Shown here: positions 8,847 to 17,676 of the stretch, in pieces
Layout of the letters: each line of letters opens with the position of its first letter
How positions within the stretch are numbered: position 1 is the stretch's first letter
Assembly: GCA_016840405.1 (NCBI GenBank)
Contig: JAEOSK010000008.1
Location: 1 to 64,000 of the forward strand
Direction: 5' to 3'
DNA length: 64,000 nucleotides
Source: Candidatus Hermodarchaeum yapensis
GTDB lineage: Archaea > Asgardarchaeota > Hermodarchaeia > Hermodarchaeales > Hermodarchaeaceae
Translations under genes and position numbers: made by a program
Notes under the pieces: model-generated
What the model was told of the DNA's origin: nothing
The model's database searches: none
What the model saw: the letters and a program-made list of their open reading frames with translations, nothing else

Positions 8847-9476
8847 TTGAACCTCGAAGGAATTGGCAAGAATATCTATGCAAAACTTGCTAAACAAAAC
8901 GAAGCACGTGATCTTCTCATTAATGAAATGCACGAAGTTCTGAAAGTAACACGAGAAGCAATTTCAGCAATTCATCGTAATGAACTAAAGAAGGCTGAAA
9001 AATCCATTGAAAATGCCCAAACAAAGATGAAAGGCGCTCAAATTCATCTTGAAAAATTAAGTCAACTCCCCGTGATAGGTTTGGTTCATGATGCAGAAGG
9101 CGAAGTAGCTGAAGCCGCTCTTTTTTTGGCATTTCGCCAACAACAAACTCTACCACGACCGGAAGAGATAGGTGTCACTGAAGTGGGATATCTTCATGGA
9201 TTGGGAGATTTAGTTGGAGAACTACGAAGATACGCCTTAGACTCTTTAACAAATGATAATTTAGAAGAAGCCAAACGTGCTTTTTCAGTAATGGAGCTAA
9301 TTTATGCTACGTTACTTAACTTTGATTTTCCACGTGGTTTAACTAAAGGAGTACGAAGAAAAACAGATGTAGCTCGAGGATTAATTGAGAGAACCCGCGC
9401 AGATTTGAGTTCCGCGATTGAAAATCGTAGGTTACTTACTGGAATTTCATCGCTCCAAAAAACGCTCGGAGATTAA
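8847..9476 (+). CDS. Translin-family RNA-binding protein
   Basis: 209-residue all-helical protein. The C-terminal segment with DVARGLIERTRADL and the central EAALFLAF and VGYLHGLGDLVGEL segments match the translin/TRAX family, which forms ring-shaped nucleic-acid-binding oligomers; eukaryotic translin-TRAX processes RNA. Whether this copy has TRAX-type nuclease residues was not resolved. Start is a TTG about 10 bases after a GGAG. The endonuclease V gene begins 7 bp downstream on the same strand, so they are probably cotranscribed. Confidence 0.8.
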   Translation: MNLEGIGKNIYAKLAKQNEARDLLINEMHEVLKVTREAISAIHRNELKKAEKSIENAQTKMKGAQIHLEKLSQLPVIGLVHDAEGEVAEAALFLAFRQQQTLPRPEEIGVTEVGYLHGLGDLVGELRRYALDSLTNDNLEEAKRAFSVMELIYATLLNFDFPRGLTKGVRRKTDVARGLIERTRADLSSAIENRRLLTGISSLQKTLGD

Positions 9477-9483
9477 ATGGGAT

Positions 9484-10158
9484 ATGGCGTCCCCATCACA
9501 GAAGTTCTCCACTAGTAGAGCCCGACAGGTTCAAGAGAGTTTGGTAAGCCGCATGATCGAGAAAGACGATCTTAAGGGTCCAATAAAAACGGTTTGTGGT
9601 CTAGATGTAGCTTACCTTCATCAAACAGCGATTGGTGCTGCGGTGCTTCTGAGTTTTCCTCAGCTAGAGGTGCTTGAACAAAAAATCGTGTATTCCCATG
9701 TAACTGTACCCTACATACCCACTTTTCTTTCTTTTCGGGAATTTTCCCCACTTTCCCTTGCATATGCCTCGCTCCAAAACCAATCAGACATATGCTTTGT
9801 TGATGCACATGGACGAGCACATCCACGGAAGTTAGGTGCTGCAAGTCATTTCGGTATCTTGAAAGACATCCCAACAATTGGTGTAGCAAAACGATTACTC
9901 TGTGGAGAAATTAATTCCACTTCACATCCATACGAAACAATAACACTAGACGATGAGGTGATTGGAGCAAGAATAAACTCCAAATCAGGATGTAACCCAA
10001 TTTATGTTAGTGTAGGTCACAGAATTTCCCTTGAAACGGCTGTGAAAATGACTTTGCAATGCGTTACAAAATATCGGCTTCCTGAGCCAACTCGGCATGC
10101 CCATCGATTAGCTACAAAAGCCCGACTGGAACTAAAACAAAAGGAGAAGATGGCTTGA
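9484..10158 (+). CDS. nfi: Endonuclease V
   Basis: 224 residues from ATG 9484. Cuts DNA at deaminated bases, mainly hypoxanthine; some family members act on inosine in RNA. Catalytic acidic residues are visible: Asp41 (CGLDVAY), Glu86 (FLSFRE) and Asp107 (FVDAHG), followed by the family motif ASHFG. I preferred the ATG at 9484 over the earlier in-frame ATG at 9418, which would overlap the translin gene and adds no similarity. The stop overlaps the start of ribK by 3 bases (TTGA), indicating translational coupling. Confidence 0.93.
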   Translation: MASPSQKFSTSRARQVQESLVSRMIEKDDLKGPIKTVCGLDVAYLHQTAIGAAVLLSFPQLEVLEQKIVYSHVTVPYIPTFLSFREFSPLSLAYASLQNQSDICFVDAHGRAHPRKLGAASHFGILKDIPTIGVAKRLLCGEINSTSHPYETITLDDEVIGARINSKSGCNPIYVSVGHRISLETAVKMTLQCVTKYRLPEPTRHAHRLATKARLELKQKEKMA

Positions 10159-10844
10159 AGGATCAGTTGTGGTTTACTCTTCTAACACTGGCTCAACTTG
10201 GTGCAGTGAACAACAGTATCCGCACCTCAACCTCACGTCTAGCACATCTACTGAAAACCAGTCAACAAACTGCGTCACGGAGAATTGCTGCACTTGAACG
10301 CATGGGTTGGATTCGACGCACCCTGAATACTCGTGGGCAATTAATTCGCATAAGACAAAAAGGAGTTGAAGAATTAACACAGATACAATCCATCTTAGAA
10401 CTTGCGATGACAAAAAAACGGGTTTTGAGCTTTCAAGGGCGCGTTTTTACTGGTTTAGGCGAAGGAGCATACTATATCCAATTAGAAGGATATCGAAAAC
10501 AATTCAGAAAAAAATTAGGCTTCAATCCCTATCCTGGAACTCTCAATATCCAGCTGATTTCTAATTCGGATGTTAACGAGTTTCAGTTGCTTAGGGCAAC
10601 AATAGGAATCGAAATTCACGGTTTTGCTAGTGGAGATCGCACCTTTGGTCCAGTAACGTGTTATCCTGCAACAGTTAATGATCAACAAAAAGCAGCTATA
10701 CTCATAATTGAACGAACCCATCATCACCCTAATGTTGTAGAAATAATTGCACCGATAAATCTTCGCGAGAAACTTAGCGTATCAGATGAAGATATTATCA
10801 CTGTGAAATTCGATCTTTCCGATTCATATACGCTTTCTCAATAA
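10155..10844 (+). CDS. ribK: CTP-dependent riboflavin kinase with N-terminal winged helix
   Basis: 229 residues. The first ~90 residues form a winged helix-turn-helix (residues about 25-60, with QQTASRRIAALE as recognition helix). The rest is the archaeal RibK domain with GLGEGAYY near 100 and FNPYPGTLN near 130, which phosphorylates riboflavin with CTP to make FMN. The fusion suggests an FMN- or riboflavin-responsive regulator-enzyme, as known for several archaea. TTG start overlaps the nfi stop. Its 3' end overlaps the convergent FAD synthase gene by 47 bp, placing two consecutive flavin steps face to face. Confidence 0.93.
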   Translation: MKDQLWFTLLTLAQLGAVNNSIRTSTSRLAHLLKTSQQTASRRIAALERMGWIRRTLNTRGQLIRIRQKGVEELTQIQSILELAMTKKRVLSFQGRVFTGLGEGAYYIQLEGYRKQFRKKLGFNPYPGTLNIQLISNSDVNEFQLLRATIGIEIHGFASGDRTFGPVTCYPATVNDQQKAAILIIERTHHHPNVVEIIAPINLREKLSVSDEDIITVKFDLSDSYTLSQ

Positions 10845-11247
10845 TTCTCGTTGTGCTGCTTAACGGGTATTCAGTGAATAGCTGATCCAGCCGCATCACC
10901 TTGGTTTTCAGGCCGCGTTGGCGTAAACGGTCTTGCACCTCGTCAACTGACATTTGTTGATTAGGGCCTAGTAATAGTATGTCTGGGTTTAATTCCTCAA
11001 CAATGCTAAGGAAATCTGGTCCCGAATTACCAAGTATCGCCTTGCTAACTCCTTTCAGAGCCTGAACCATGAAGAGGCGTTGCTTTGCTGGAACAATCAC
11101 AGGATGACCTTTAGCACGAAGAACATTTTCATCCCGCGCAATAACCACGGTCACTTCACCAAGCTTTGCAGCTTCTGAAATCAGAAAAACATGTCCTGGG
11201 TGAAGAATATCAAAAGTTCCAGCAATTACAACTTGTTTTGCAGTCAT
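10798..11247 (-). CDS. ribL: FAD synthase (archaeal RibL)
   Basis: 149 residues from ATG 11247. Adenylylates FMN to FAD. The nucleotidyltransferase signature GTFDILHPGH is at residues 10-19, and the C-terminal motif STTRII is present. A GTG at 11268 would add seven residues, but a TATA-like TTTATACTT at 11274-11282 is then too close, so ATG 11247 fits better. Convergent and overlapping with ribK, which makes its substrate. Confidence 0.92.
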   Translation of the reverse strand: MTAKQVVIAGTFDILHPGHVFLISEAAKLGEVTVVIARDENVLRAKGHPVIVPAKQRLFMVQALKGVSKAILGNSGPDFLSIVEELNPDILLLGPNQQMSVDEVQDRLRQRGLKTKVMRLDQLFTEYPLSSTTRIIEKAYMNRKDRISQ

Positions 11248-11311
11248 CCTATTTTGCCTTTGTAACACATGTAAGTATAAAATCCTACGGCTCAGCCATT
11301 CTTCAGAAAGC

Positions 11312-11319
11312 TTTAAAGT
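11312..11319 (+). promoter_or_regulatory. TATA box of tRNA-Lys
   Basis: TTTAAAGT preceded by a purine-rich BRE-like GAAAGC lies 27-34 bases upstream of the first base of the tRNA, the expected archaeal spacing. Confidence 0.55.
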
Positions 11320-11345
11320 AAGTGCTAGAAAAACTGCACAAACAC

Positions 11346-11466
11346 GGGCTCGTAGCTTAGCCAGGCAGAGCGTCGGGCTCTTAAGCCGAATGTATCGGAG
11401 ACACCCGATTGTCGGGGGTTCGAATGATCGTGTACTACGATACCGAAAGTCCCCCCGAGCCCGCCA
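11346..11466 (+). tRNA. tRNA-Lys(CUU) with two introns, CCA encoded
   Basis: Acceptor arm GGGCTCG/CGAGCCC is perfect and CCA (11464-11466) is encoded. Exons are 11346-11383, 11403-11424 and 11450-11463, giving a 74-nt tRNA before CCA. Intron 1 (11384-11402, 19 nt) is at the canonical 37/38 site next to anticodon CTT; removing it restores the TCGGG/CCCGA stem. Intron 2 (11425-11449, 25 nt) is in the T-loop at 59/60. It has a textbook bulge-helix-bulge: TTCG pairs with CGAA, flanked by 3-nt bulges AAT and AGT, the outer helix being the T stem GGGGG/CCCCC. Removing it restores a normal T-arm. Confidence 0.93.
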
Positions 11467-11472
11467 TTTCTC

Positions 11473-12471
11473 TTATTCTAAAAAATGCTCATAACCTCTA
11501 GGCTCAATAGAAATTTCCTTACCATCCTTTAGTAACACCTTCTCAGGCGCTTCAACGATTTTTCCAATCGGAATTAGATTTCCACCCACCTTATTTACTA
11601 CTTGAAGTGCCTTCGACCATCGGTCGGGAGGGATGGTTACAACGAGTTCGAACTCTTCGCCGCCGTAAAGGGCGAAGTCAACCACATCTAAATCATGAGC
11701 CGCTGCGAATTTTGAGCAAATTGACGGTATTGGAAGGTTGTCAATATGAAAGCCTACGTGGCTTGCTGCTGCAATTTCATGCAATGACCAGGCTAAACCA
11801 TCACTGCTATCTATTGCAGCAGATGCTGCACTCGTTTTTGCTAGTGCATTACCTTCTGGAATGCGAGCCCGTGGATGGAGCGCTTTTTCTCGAATCTCCT
11901 CGACAACTTTCGCAGGCTTTTTTCGATCATTTAGAACCGATTCAAACAGGGCACCTGTATATCCAAAATCACCTGTTACAGCAATAATATCCTCAGGAGA
12001 GGCTCCCCTTCTTCTAATGAGCTTGTCCTGAGGAACCCTTCCGAAAGCTGTACAATCAATTACTAATTCCAAGCACTGATTTGTATCTCCACCAAGATAG
12101 TATGTTCCATGTTCTCGAATCACACAATTTAATCCACCCACAAGTGCTGCAGCAAAATTTGCCTCTGTATCTTTGGGAAGCCCCAGTGAAACAATCATTC
12201 CCAATGGTGTAGCTCCTTTTGCTGCTAAGTCACTTAATCCCATAACTCCTGCTTTCCACCCAATTTCAGCAGGAGTCATTCCCGGCAAAACGTCTGTTGA
12301 GGCAACAAGCATATCGCAATTCACAACAAGCGCATTACCATCCCACGGTATTGCAACTGCATCTTCCATTCCAGATAGTAATGCCTCATCAAATTGGGTG
12401 ATTAAATCCTGAAACCATCGAATCAAACCACGTTCACCAAGGTCACGGACGGTGTTAGCCTTATCTGTCAT
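11473..12471 (-). CDS. thiL: Thiamine-monophosphate kinase
   Basis: 332 residues, the usual length. Phosphorylates thiamine monophosphate to thiamine pyrophosphate. The N-terminal EDAVAIP, the substrate-binding segment DMLVASTDVLPGMTPAEIGWKA, the GDTNQ segment, VTGDFGYTGAL and the SSDGLAWSL and YGGEEFELVV motifs of the AIR-synthase-like fold are all in order. The gene is convergent with tRNA-Lys and divergent from tRNA-Thr. No THI-box-like element is obvious upstream. TPP made here would serve the IorAB oxidoreductase encoded at 33.6-36.1 kb. Confidence 0.93.
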   Translation of the reverse strand: MTDKANTVRDLGERGLIRWFQDLITQFDEALLSGMEDAVAIPWDGNALVVNCDMLVASTDVLPGMTPAEIGWKAGVMGLSDLAAKGATPLGMIVSLGLPKDTEANFAAALVGGLNCVIREHGTYYLGGDTNQCLELVIDCTAFGRVPQDKLIRRRGASPEDIIAVTGDFGYTGALFESVLNDRKKPAKVVEEIREKALHPRARIPEGNALAKTSAASAAIDSSDGLAWSLHEIAAASHVGFHIDNLPIPSICSKFAAAHDLDVVDFALYGGEEFELVVTIPPDRWSKALQVVNKVGGNLIPIGKIVEAPEKVLLKDGKEISIEPRGYEHFLE

Positions 12472-12547
12472 GAAAAATCCCTTCTTCTCTACTATACACT
12501 CCTATGACGAAATCTTTTTGGGTGTCCCCACTCAACCCACTATCAAC

Positions 12548-12644
12548 GCCTCGGTAGCTCAGTGGTAGAGCGACAGCCTCGTAAACAGTCATTGACTTTC
12601 GAGATAGCTGCTGGTCGCGGGTTCAATCCCCGCCCGAGGCTCCA
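12548..12644 (+). tRNA. tRNA-Thr(CGU) with a canonical intron, CCA encoded
   Basis: Acceptor GCCTCGG/CCGAGGC and T-arm GCGGG/CCCGC are perfect, and CCA is encoded at 12642-12644. Exons are 12548-12583 and 12606-12641. The 22-nt intron (12584-12605) sits at 37/38; CTCG of the anticodon loop pairs with CGAG in the intron, flanked by 3-nt bulges TAA and ATA, a canonical bulge-helix-bulge. The anticodon is CGT. The anticodon stem is ACAGC/GCTGC, with one A-C mismatch at 27-43. Confidence 0.92.
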
Positions 12645-12659
12645 CTCCCCATTTTTCTT

Positions 12660-14246
12660 CTAATTAGGTTTAACTCGCGAATCGACGATTTCCTGGAATT
12701 TTAACCCGCCCGCCTGCTCTAAGAGCGATTCTAAATCCATGAAATGAATAACAGGAGTAATCTCTGTTTCAGTCTTCGTTATTTTTTGAATTGTTCTTTG
12801 CGTTTTGGTTTTATCTGATCCTGCCTTCAAGACCACATTCAACGAAAGGACATCCATCGAATACTGGTCACTAGGTTTCGCCTTACTCACAACAATTTGC
12901 ACTTCATCAGTTTCTTTCATAGCCAACAGTGATTCACGTAAAGCTGTCAGATTGACAGTTGCACCCTTAATTTTCTCCTCAGCAATTCCCATTACCTGCA
13001 TTTGAGCATCAATTTCAGATTCCCGAGAGATATTGAAGAAGCAAGGCATTTCTAGTCCACAATGTGGACACTTCCCAGTAATCACCTTATCAACATGGTC
13101 ACCCATGAGGTACCCTTCAAACATAGACGACCTACCATCCACATGAAAAATGGTGATATACCCGCCTTCTTCTGGGCTGGTAAATTCGTAATTTCCTGCG
13201 TCATCTGTGAATTTGACGAAACGGATGGCAAAGGCTAAAGGTGAGAGATTATGATAACCGCCCTTTTCCTGACACTGACACGCTACACCAATCTTAGTTT
13301 CACTTGCTGCCCAGCCACCAATTACTCGTGTTTCCGTCATTCCAGCCTCAGCAAAGTATTCTTTGATATCGTCAATCACTACATCGTAAATCCGTTCGCC
13401 AGCCAACAAAATGATTCCACGTTTCTCTAATTTCGGCTTCTGAACCAACATTTCACGACAAAAAATATTTCGTAAATAACCAGGCATTGCCGCAAATCCT
13501 GTCACCTTAAACAATTCAGCCAACTGAATTAGCTTATCTGTTGAAATCGCACCACCTGCAGTGGAACGGACAATAAAATCAGCCATTTGAAGCAATCCCC
13601 CGTCAACACCGAAGAAACCAAGGTGTGGTGCAGACGGAAAAAGATTCATGGCACGGAGTTCGAATCCCTCTTTGACAAAGGGGTCGATTGCCATTTTTCC
13701 CGATTTTGCCATGTTGTTAAGCATGAGTTCGTTATCGTAATGGGTTAAGAATACAGGTGAAGGGAGCCCAGAGGCACGTCCAGAGGAGAACCAGAAGAAA
13801 CGCGGGGAGTATTGGTGTTTGATGTGTTCTAAGAGCTCCTGTGTGGCTTTCTCTTTACCAATACGGAGTTTGACTTTGAGTCCTCGGTTGAATACATAGC
13901 TTCTCTCTTGTTTGTAACCTGCTTCTTTGTAATAATCGAGGAGGTTTCTGATGACTTCCGCCGGATCGCGATCCTTTCCTTCCACTTGTTGAGGGTTAAG
14001 GACAAATTCCCGAAGATTTTCCTTGTAATCAGATTTTTTAACAAGGGGAAGTCCGTATTTAGCCCAATCTGTCGGAGTCTGAAGATCAAAGGGATCGACA
14101 TTATGTTTTTTGAATAATCGTCGGTAGAAGGGATGATTTGGGTAGACCTGGTACCGGATAAACGCCCGGAATTTCCGGTTTTGCAGAGATTCTATTTCAT
14201 CATATTTCATTGTTTTTAAATCATCAAATGTCAGAAACCGCTTCAT
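12660..14246 (-). CDS. PaaK-like adenylate-forming enzyme
   Basis: 528-residue protein of the phenylacetate-CoA ligase/coenzyme F390 synthetase-like group. The phosphate-binding segment is SSGRASGLPSP (variant of the usual SSGTTGKP), followed by an acidic-aromatic core and a GDHVDKVITG segment near 390 that matches the hinge region, then a CPHCG pair and a C-terminal ~110-residue alpha/beta cap. Family members activate carboxylic acids with ATP, usually for CoA transfer; the substrate cannot be read from the sequence. It lies alone between tRNA-Thr and rpoK on the minus strand. Confidence 0.7.
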   Translation of the reverse strand: MKRFLTFDDLKTMKYDEIESLQNRKFRAFIRYQVYPNHPFYRRLFKKHNVDPFDLQTPTDWAKYGLPLVKKSDYKENLREFVLNPQQVEGKDRDPAEVIRNLLDYYKEAGYKQERSYVFNRGLKVKLRIGKEKATQELLEHIKHQYSPRFFWFSSGRASGLPSPVFLTHYDNELMLNNMAKSGKMAIDPFVKEGFELRAMNLFPSAPHLGFFGVDGGLLQMADFIVRSTAGGAISTDKLIQLAELFKVTGFAAMPGYLRNIFCREMLVQKPKLEKRGIILLAGERIYDVVIDDIKEYFAEAGMTETRVIGGWAASETKIGVACQCQEKGGYHNLSPLAFAIRFVKFTDDAGNYEFTSPEEGGYITIFHVDGRSSMFEGYLMGDHVDKVITGKCPHCGLEMPCFFNISRESEIDAQMQVMGIAEEKIKGATVNLTALRESLLAMKETDEVQIVVSKAKPSDQYSMDVLSLNVVLKAGSDKTKTQRTIQKITKTETEITPVIHFMDLESLLEQAGGLKFQEIVDSRVKPN

Positions 14247-14444
14247 TAGAGAGCACCCATTACAACCTGTTTTTTTTCAATTGTAATGCATAGCTTGTTC
14301 GTAAACCGCAAAAAGACTTTCGATGGGTTAAAATTCGGAGGCCGTTCGGTCGCCATATTCTATCCTTTTATCAATTTGAACGAACTATAGCTAAATTGGA
14401 ATGGTTTATCCTTCTAAGAAGAAAGAGAAGAAAAGCGGGGAATG

Positions 14445-14693
14445 TTAATCGACAAGGTCGATGAGTGCGACGTCTTCGAAAATCCCGGAGGGTAATTTTC
14501 GACGAATAGTGATAGGGAGTACTCGCTTTTCCAATTCTGCCTCTGCAATTCGTATAGGATCGTGAAAATCGGGACCAATGCGAGTTAGAATTGGTGCACC
14601 CATGGAAATTTGAAGGGCACGAGCTCCCACTACTCGGGATTTTTCATATCGGGTCATTCGTTTAGGACCGATTTCAGGTCCCTTCTTCGACAC
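14445..14693 (-). CDS. rpoK: DNA-directed RNA polymerase subunit K (Rpb6 homologue)
   Basis: 82 residues. The conserved block TRYEKSRVVGARALQISMGAP and the C-terminal LPITIRRKLPSG are diagnostic of archaeal RpoK/eukaryotic Rpb6, a small assembly subunit that clamps the C-terminus of the largest subunit. It lies 27 bp downstream of the thermosome gene on the same strand, so the two are likely cotranscribed. Confidence 0.95.
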   Translation of the reverse strand: MSKKGPEIGPKRMTRYEKSRVVGARALQISMGAPILTRIGPDFHDPIRIAEAELEKRVLPITIRRKLPSGIFEDVALIDLVD

Positions 14694-14720
14694 ATTCTCC
14701 GCCTCTTGTTGTTATGTTAT

Positions 14721-16346
14721 TTAATCTTCGAAATCTCCGCCACCTGGTGGGCCACCTGGTGGGCCACCAGCAGCCATACCCTTAGAAGCTATGACGTCAT
14801 CAATGCGAAGGAGCATTTGTGATACTTCACTTGCTGATTTGATGGCTTGACGTTTCACTACTAAAGGCTCCCAGACGTTAGCTTTTGCTAAGTCACCAAC
14901 TTTGCCTTTGATACCATCGACACCTGCACTGACTTCGTTCTTCTCATGGCGAGCTTTGAGATCGGCTAGAATATCAATAGGATCAAGACCCGCGTTCTCA
15001 GCAAGAGTCTTAGGGATGATTTCCATTGCCTCTGCAAATGCTATGACTGCCAATTGTTCACGTCCAGGAAGCTTTTCTGCGTAGTCATGTAATTGTTTCG
15101 CAACATGAACTTCCGGAGCGCCGCCACCTGCTACCACACGACCATCCTCAACCACGTTCCGAATAACGCAGAGAGCGTCGTGTAAAGCCCTTTCAGCTTC
15201 GTCTAAGACGAGATCGGTGCTTCCTCGAAGGAGAATACTAACTGCCTTGGGATTCTTAGCTCCTTCTACGAAGACCATCTTATCATCAGCAATTTTCCGT
15301 TCATCAAACAATTGAGCAGATCCTAGATCTTTCTTTGTAATATCATCAAGGTTTGAAATGAGCTTTCCACCTGTTGCACGGGCAAGCTTCTCCATATCGC
15401 TTTCCTTGATTCTACGAACTGCGACAATTCCTTCTTGTGCCATGAAGTGTTGTGCTACATCATCAATTCCTTTTTGACATAGAACGACATTAGCTCCAAC
15501 CTTTTTGACTTTTTCAACCATATCCCGAAGCATTCTCTCTTCTTCGTCAAGAAAAGCCTGCATCTGAGAGACCTCTCGAATGTCGATTTTAGCAGTAAAT
15601 TCAGTCTTCTCAACTTCAAAGGCGCTTTGGATGAGGGCAATTTTCGGATTCTTGACCCGCTTGGCCATTCCAGGATGAACTACTTCTTTGTCAAGGACTA
15701 TTCCTTCGATGAACATTGTGTCTCGAATGGTGCCGCCCTGCTTCTTTTCAACTTTCACGTTGTCAATATCAGCCTGGGTTGAACCATCGATAATATCGGT
15801 GATTCGCTGGATTGCAAGCACACCCAAATCAGCTAAAACTTTACGAAATTCAGAGACAACCTTTGATTGCATAGCCGTCATAGCGACCTTCTTTAACATT
15901 GTATCACTGGAATCTTCAACAGCAATTGAATCAAGTACGTTCAATGCCTTCTCCGTCGCTTTCCGAAATCCCTCAACAATCACTGTTGGGTGAATCTTCT
16001 GATCAATAAGCATTTCAGCTTGCTTTAGGAGCTCACCTGCCAACACAACTGCTGAAGTTGTTCCATCACCTACTTCATCATCTTGGGTTTTCGCGACTTC
16101 AACAATCATCTTCGCGGCAGGATGTTCCACATCGATTTCCTTCAGAATCGTGGCTCCATCATTAGTAATCGTAACATCTCCGAAGCTATCAACTAACATT
16201 TTATCTTGACCTTTCGGACCAAGTGCGGTTCTAATAGCCTCTGCAATTGCGACAGCCGCCATTATGTTATTACCTTGAGCATCGCGGCCTCGCTCACGTT
16301 TTGTACCTTCTTTCAATAATAATATTGGAGTTCCACCGAGTGACAT
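14721..16346 (-). CDS. thsA: Thermosome subunit (group II chaperonin)
   Basis: 541 residues from ATG 16346. ATP-dependent protein-folding subunit forming the eight- or nine-membered double ring. Signatures include the N-terminal [19 protein letters not shown], the ATPase motif [15 protein letters not shown], and the C-terminal glycine/proline-rich tail ending [11 protein letters not shown]. An open frame extends 40 codons upstream but is unlike the family and overlaps the next gene's 3' end, so I chose the M-S-L-G-G-T-P start. Other subunit genes are not in the window. Confidence 0.95.
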   Translation of the reverse strand: MSLGGTPILLLKEGTKRERGRDAQGNNIMAAVAIAEAIRTALGPKGQDKMLVDSFGDVTITNDGATILKEIDVEHPAAKMIVEVAKTQDDEVGDGTTSAVVLAGELLKQAEMLIDQKIHPTVIVEGFRKATEKALNVLDSIAVEDSSDTMLKKVAMTAMQSKVVSEFRKVLADLGVLAIQRITDIIDGSTQADIDNVKVEKKQGGTIRDTMFIEGIVLDKEVVHPGMAKRVKNPKIALIQSAFEVEKTEFTAKIDIREVSQMQAFLDEEERMLRDMVEKVKKVGANVVLCQKGIDDVAQHFMAQEGIVAVRRIKESDMEKLARATGGKLISNLDDITKKDLGSAQLFDERKIADDKMVFVEGAKNPKAVSILLRGSTDLVLDEAERALHDALCVIRNVVEDGRVVAGGGAPEVHVAKQLHDYAEKLPGREQLAVIAFAEAMEIIPKTLAENAGLDPIDILADLKARHEKNEVSAGVDGIKGKVGDLAKANVWEPLVVKRQAIKSASEVSQMLLRIDDVIASKGMAAGGPPGGPPGGGDFED

Positions 16347-16425
16347 ATGGTGTGTCACCTTCTTTGAGTAATATTGGTGCTGTTGCACCTTACACTGACA
16401 TATAAAAATTTCGCTGCTTCCTATC

Positions 16426-17547
16426 CTAAAGTCGAAGACGTCCGGCAAGTAAATGTAGATTTCCAATATGCGGAGGCTTACCCAGTTCTCTTTTTACAGC
16501 ATCATAACAACGCTGAACTTGATCTAATGGTGTTGCTGGTAAATCCTTCATGAGATGATGTGGATGAAAAATCAACAAACTGTATTCAATAGAAGGTTGG
16601 TTCAGTTCCTTCAGAAATTGAGCTATTTGTGTAACCTCATGTTCATCAACATAGTGAGGAACTAGAAGAGTTGTTGCCATCAAAGGAGGATAATCTCGCT
16701 CCCCAAAAGAGAGGAAATCAGCTAACATCTTGAAATTATTAAAACTTGGCTTTTTTGGTACACCAGAGAGTGCCTGATATATCGGTTCAGAGAAGGCTTT
16801 CAAATCAAATTTAATGATTCCACCTGCTTCTTCTACAAGTCTTCCCATCCTCTTCATTAAACTTGGATTCCCGTGACCATTCATCTCAAAGCATTGTCTT
16901 AATAAACGATCCTCAAAACGAGTTTGACACTTTTCCATGACCCGAATTGTAAATGGTAGCTGTGGCTCAGGTGACCCACCAAAATAGCAAATACATGAAA
17001 TCTTCTGATTTTGCTCAATTACATTCAAAAAATCTTCAATATCAACCAAGGATCCTTGTGCAATCCTTTTGTGTGAAACATTCTGACAGAATAGACAATC
17101 CAAACTACACCCATAAAAAAAGACGGCAAGATTCGAAAATCCATATTCGGCACTTGGCTTTTTTGCCCATTGTGGATAGCCTACACCCGTCCCAGCCGGA
17201 CAGAAATACGATCCGCAACAATTGGTCACGTGAGGGTCAAAGTAATAGTGCATCAACGCTTTCGTTGCCGAAACCTTAGCTTCTAAACGGCTTTCAACAT
17301 TGCTGCGCAATCCACAATAGCCCAAACCATCGGGAGGGATGATGCACTCATTTGCGCAGACCTTGCATTTCAAGCCTTTTTCTTCTTTGGGTACTGTTTC
17401 TGGTAGCTCAAAGAGATATTGGCGCCAACTGTGTGCATTCCAAACAAAGCTTTTTGATAATTCAGTATCTTTCCGAAGACAAGCAGAGCAAATTGGGAGA
17501 ACTTCTGAAAGATTGAATTCTTTGTGGCAAATTTCACAGCGAGTCAT
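16426..17547 (-). CDS. Radical SAM enzyme, pyruvate-formate-lyase-activating-like
   Basis: About 373 residues from ATG 17547 (a GTG 15 bases upstream is also possible). An N-terminal zinc-ribbon-like cysteine pair set (CxxC near 4-7 and 20-23) and a CKVCANECIIPPDGLGYCGLR segment precede the radical SAM motif GCSLDCLFC (Cys147, Cys151, Cys154). This order resembles the COG1180 group that includes the radical SAM member of the AmmeMemoRadiSam set; AMMECR1 (38.6 kb) and MEMO1 (32.7 kb) homologues are both in the window but not adjacent. Substrate is unknown. Confidence 0.75.
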   Translation of the reverse strand: MTRCEICHKEFNLSEVLPICSACLRKDTELSKSFVWNAHSWRQYLFELPETVPKEEKGLKCKVCANECIIPPDGLGYCGLRSNVESRLEAKVSATKALMHYYFDPHVTNCCGSYFCPAGTGVGYPQWAKKPSAEYGFSNLAVFFYGCSLDCLFCQNVSHKRIAQGSLVDIEDFLNVIEQNQKISCICYFGGSPEPQLPFTIRVMEKCQTRFEDRLLRQCFEMNGHGNPSLMKRMGRLVEEAGGIIKFDLKAFSEPIYQALSGVPKKPSFNNFKMLADFLSFGERDYPPLMATTLLVPHYVDEHEVTQIAQFLKELNQPSIEYSLLIFHPHHLMKDLPATPLDQVQRCYDAVKRELGKPPHIGNLHLLAGRLRL

Positions 17548-17676
17548 AAATACGAACGTCACAGGACTTTTCTAGATTGAACTCCTACACACTGATGCAA
17601 AAGAATTCCGCTATTTCTGGCAATGTTCGAAATAGCTTTTTGTCCAATGATGTCAATTGAATAGTGGCGATAAATA

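Noticed and set aside
13829-14101. 90-codon minus-strand open frame inside the PaaK-like gene
   Set aside because: A different frame of a long gene with clear motifs; it has no start signal or similarity.
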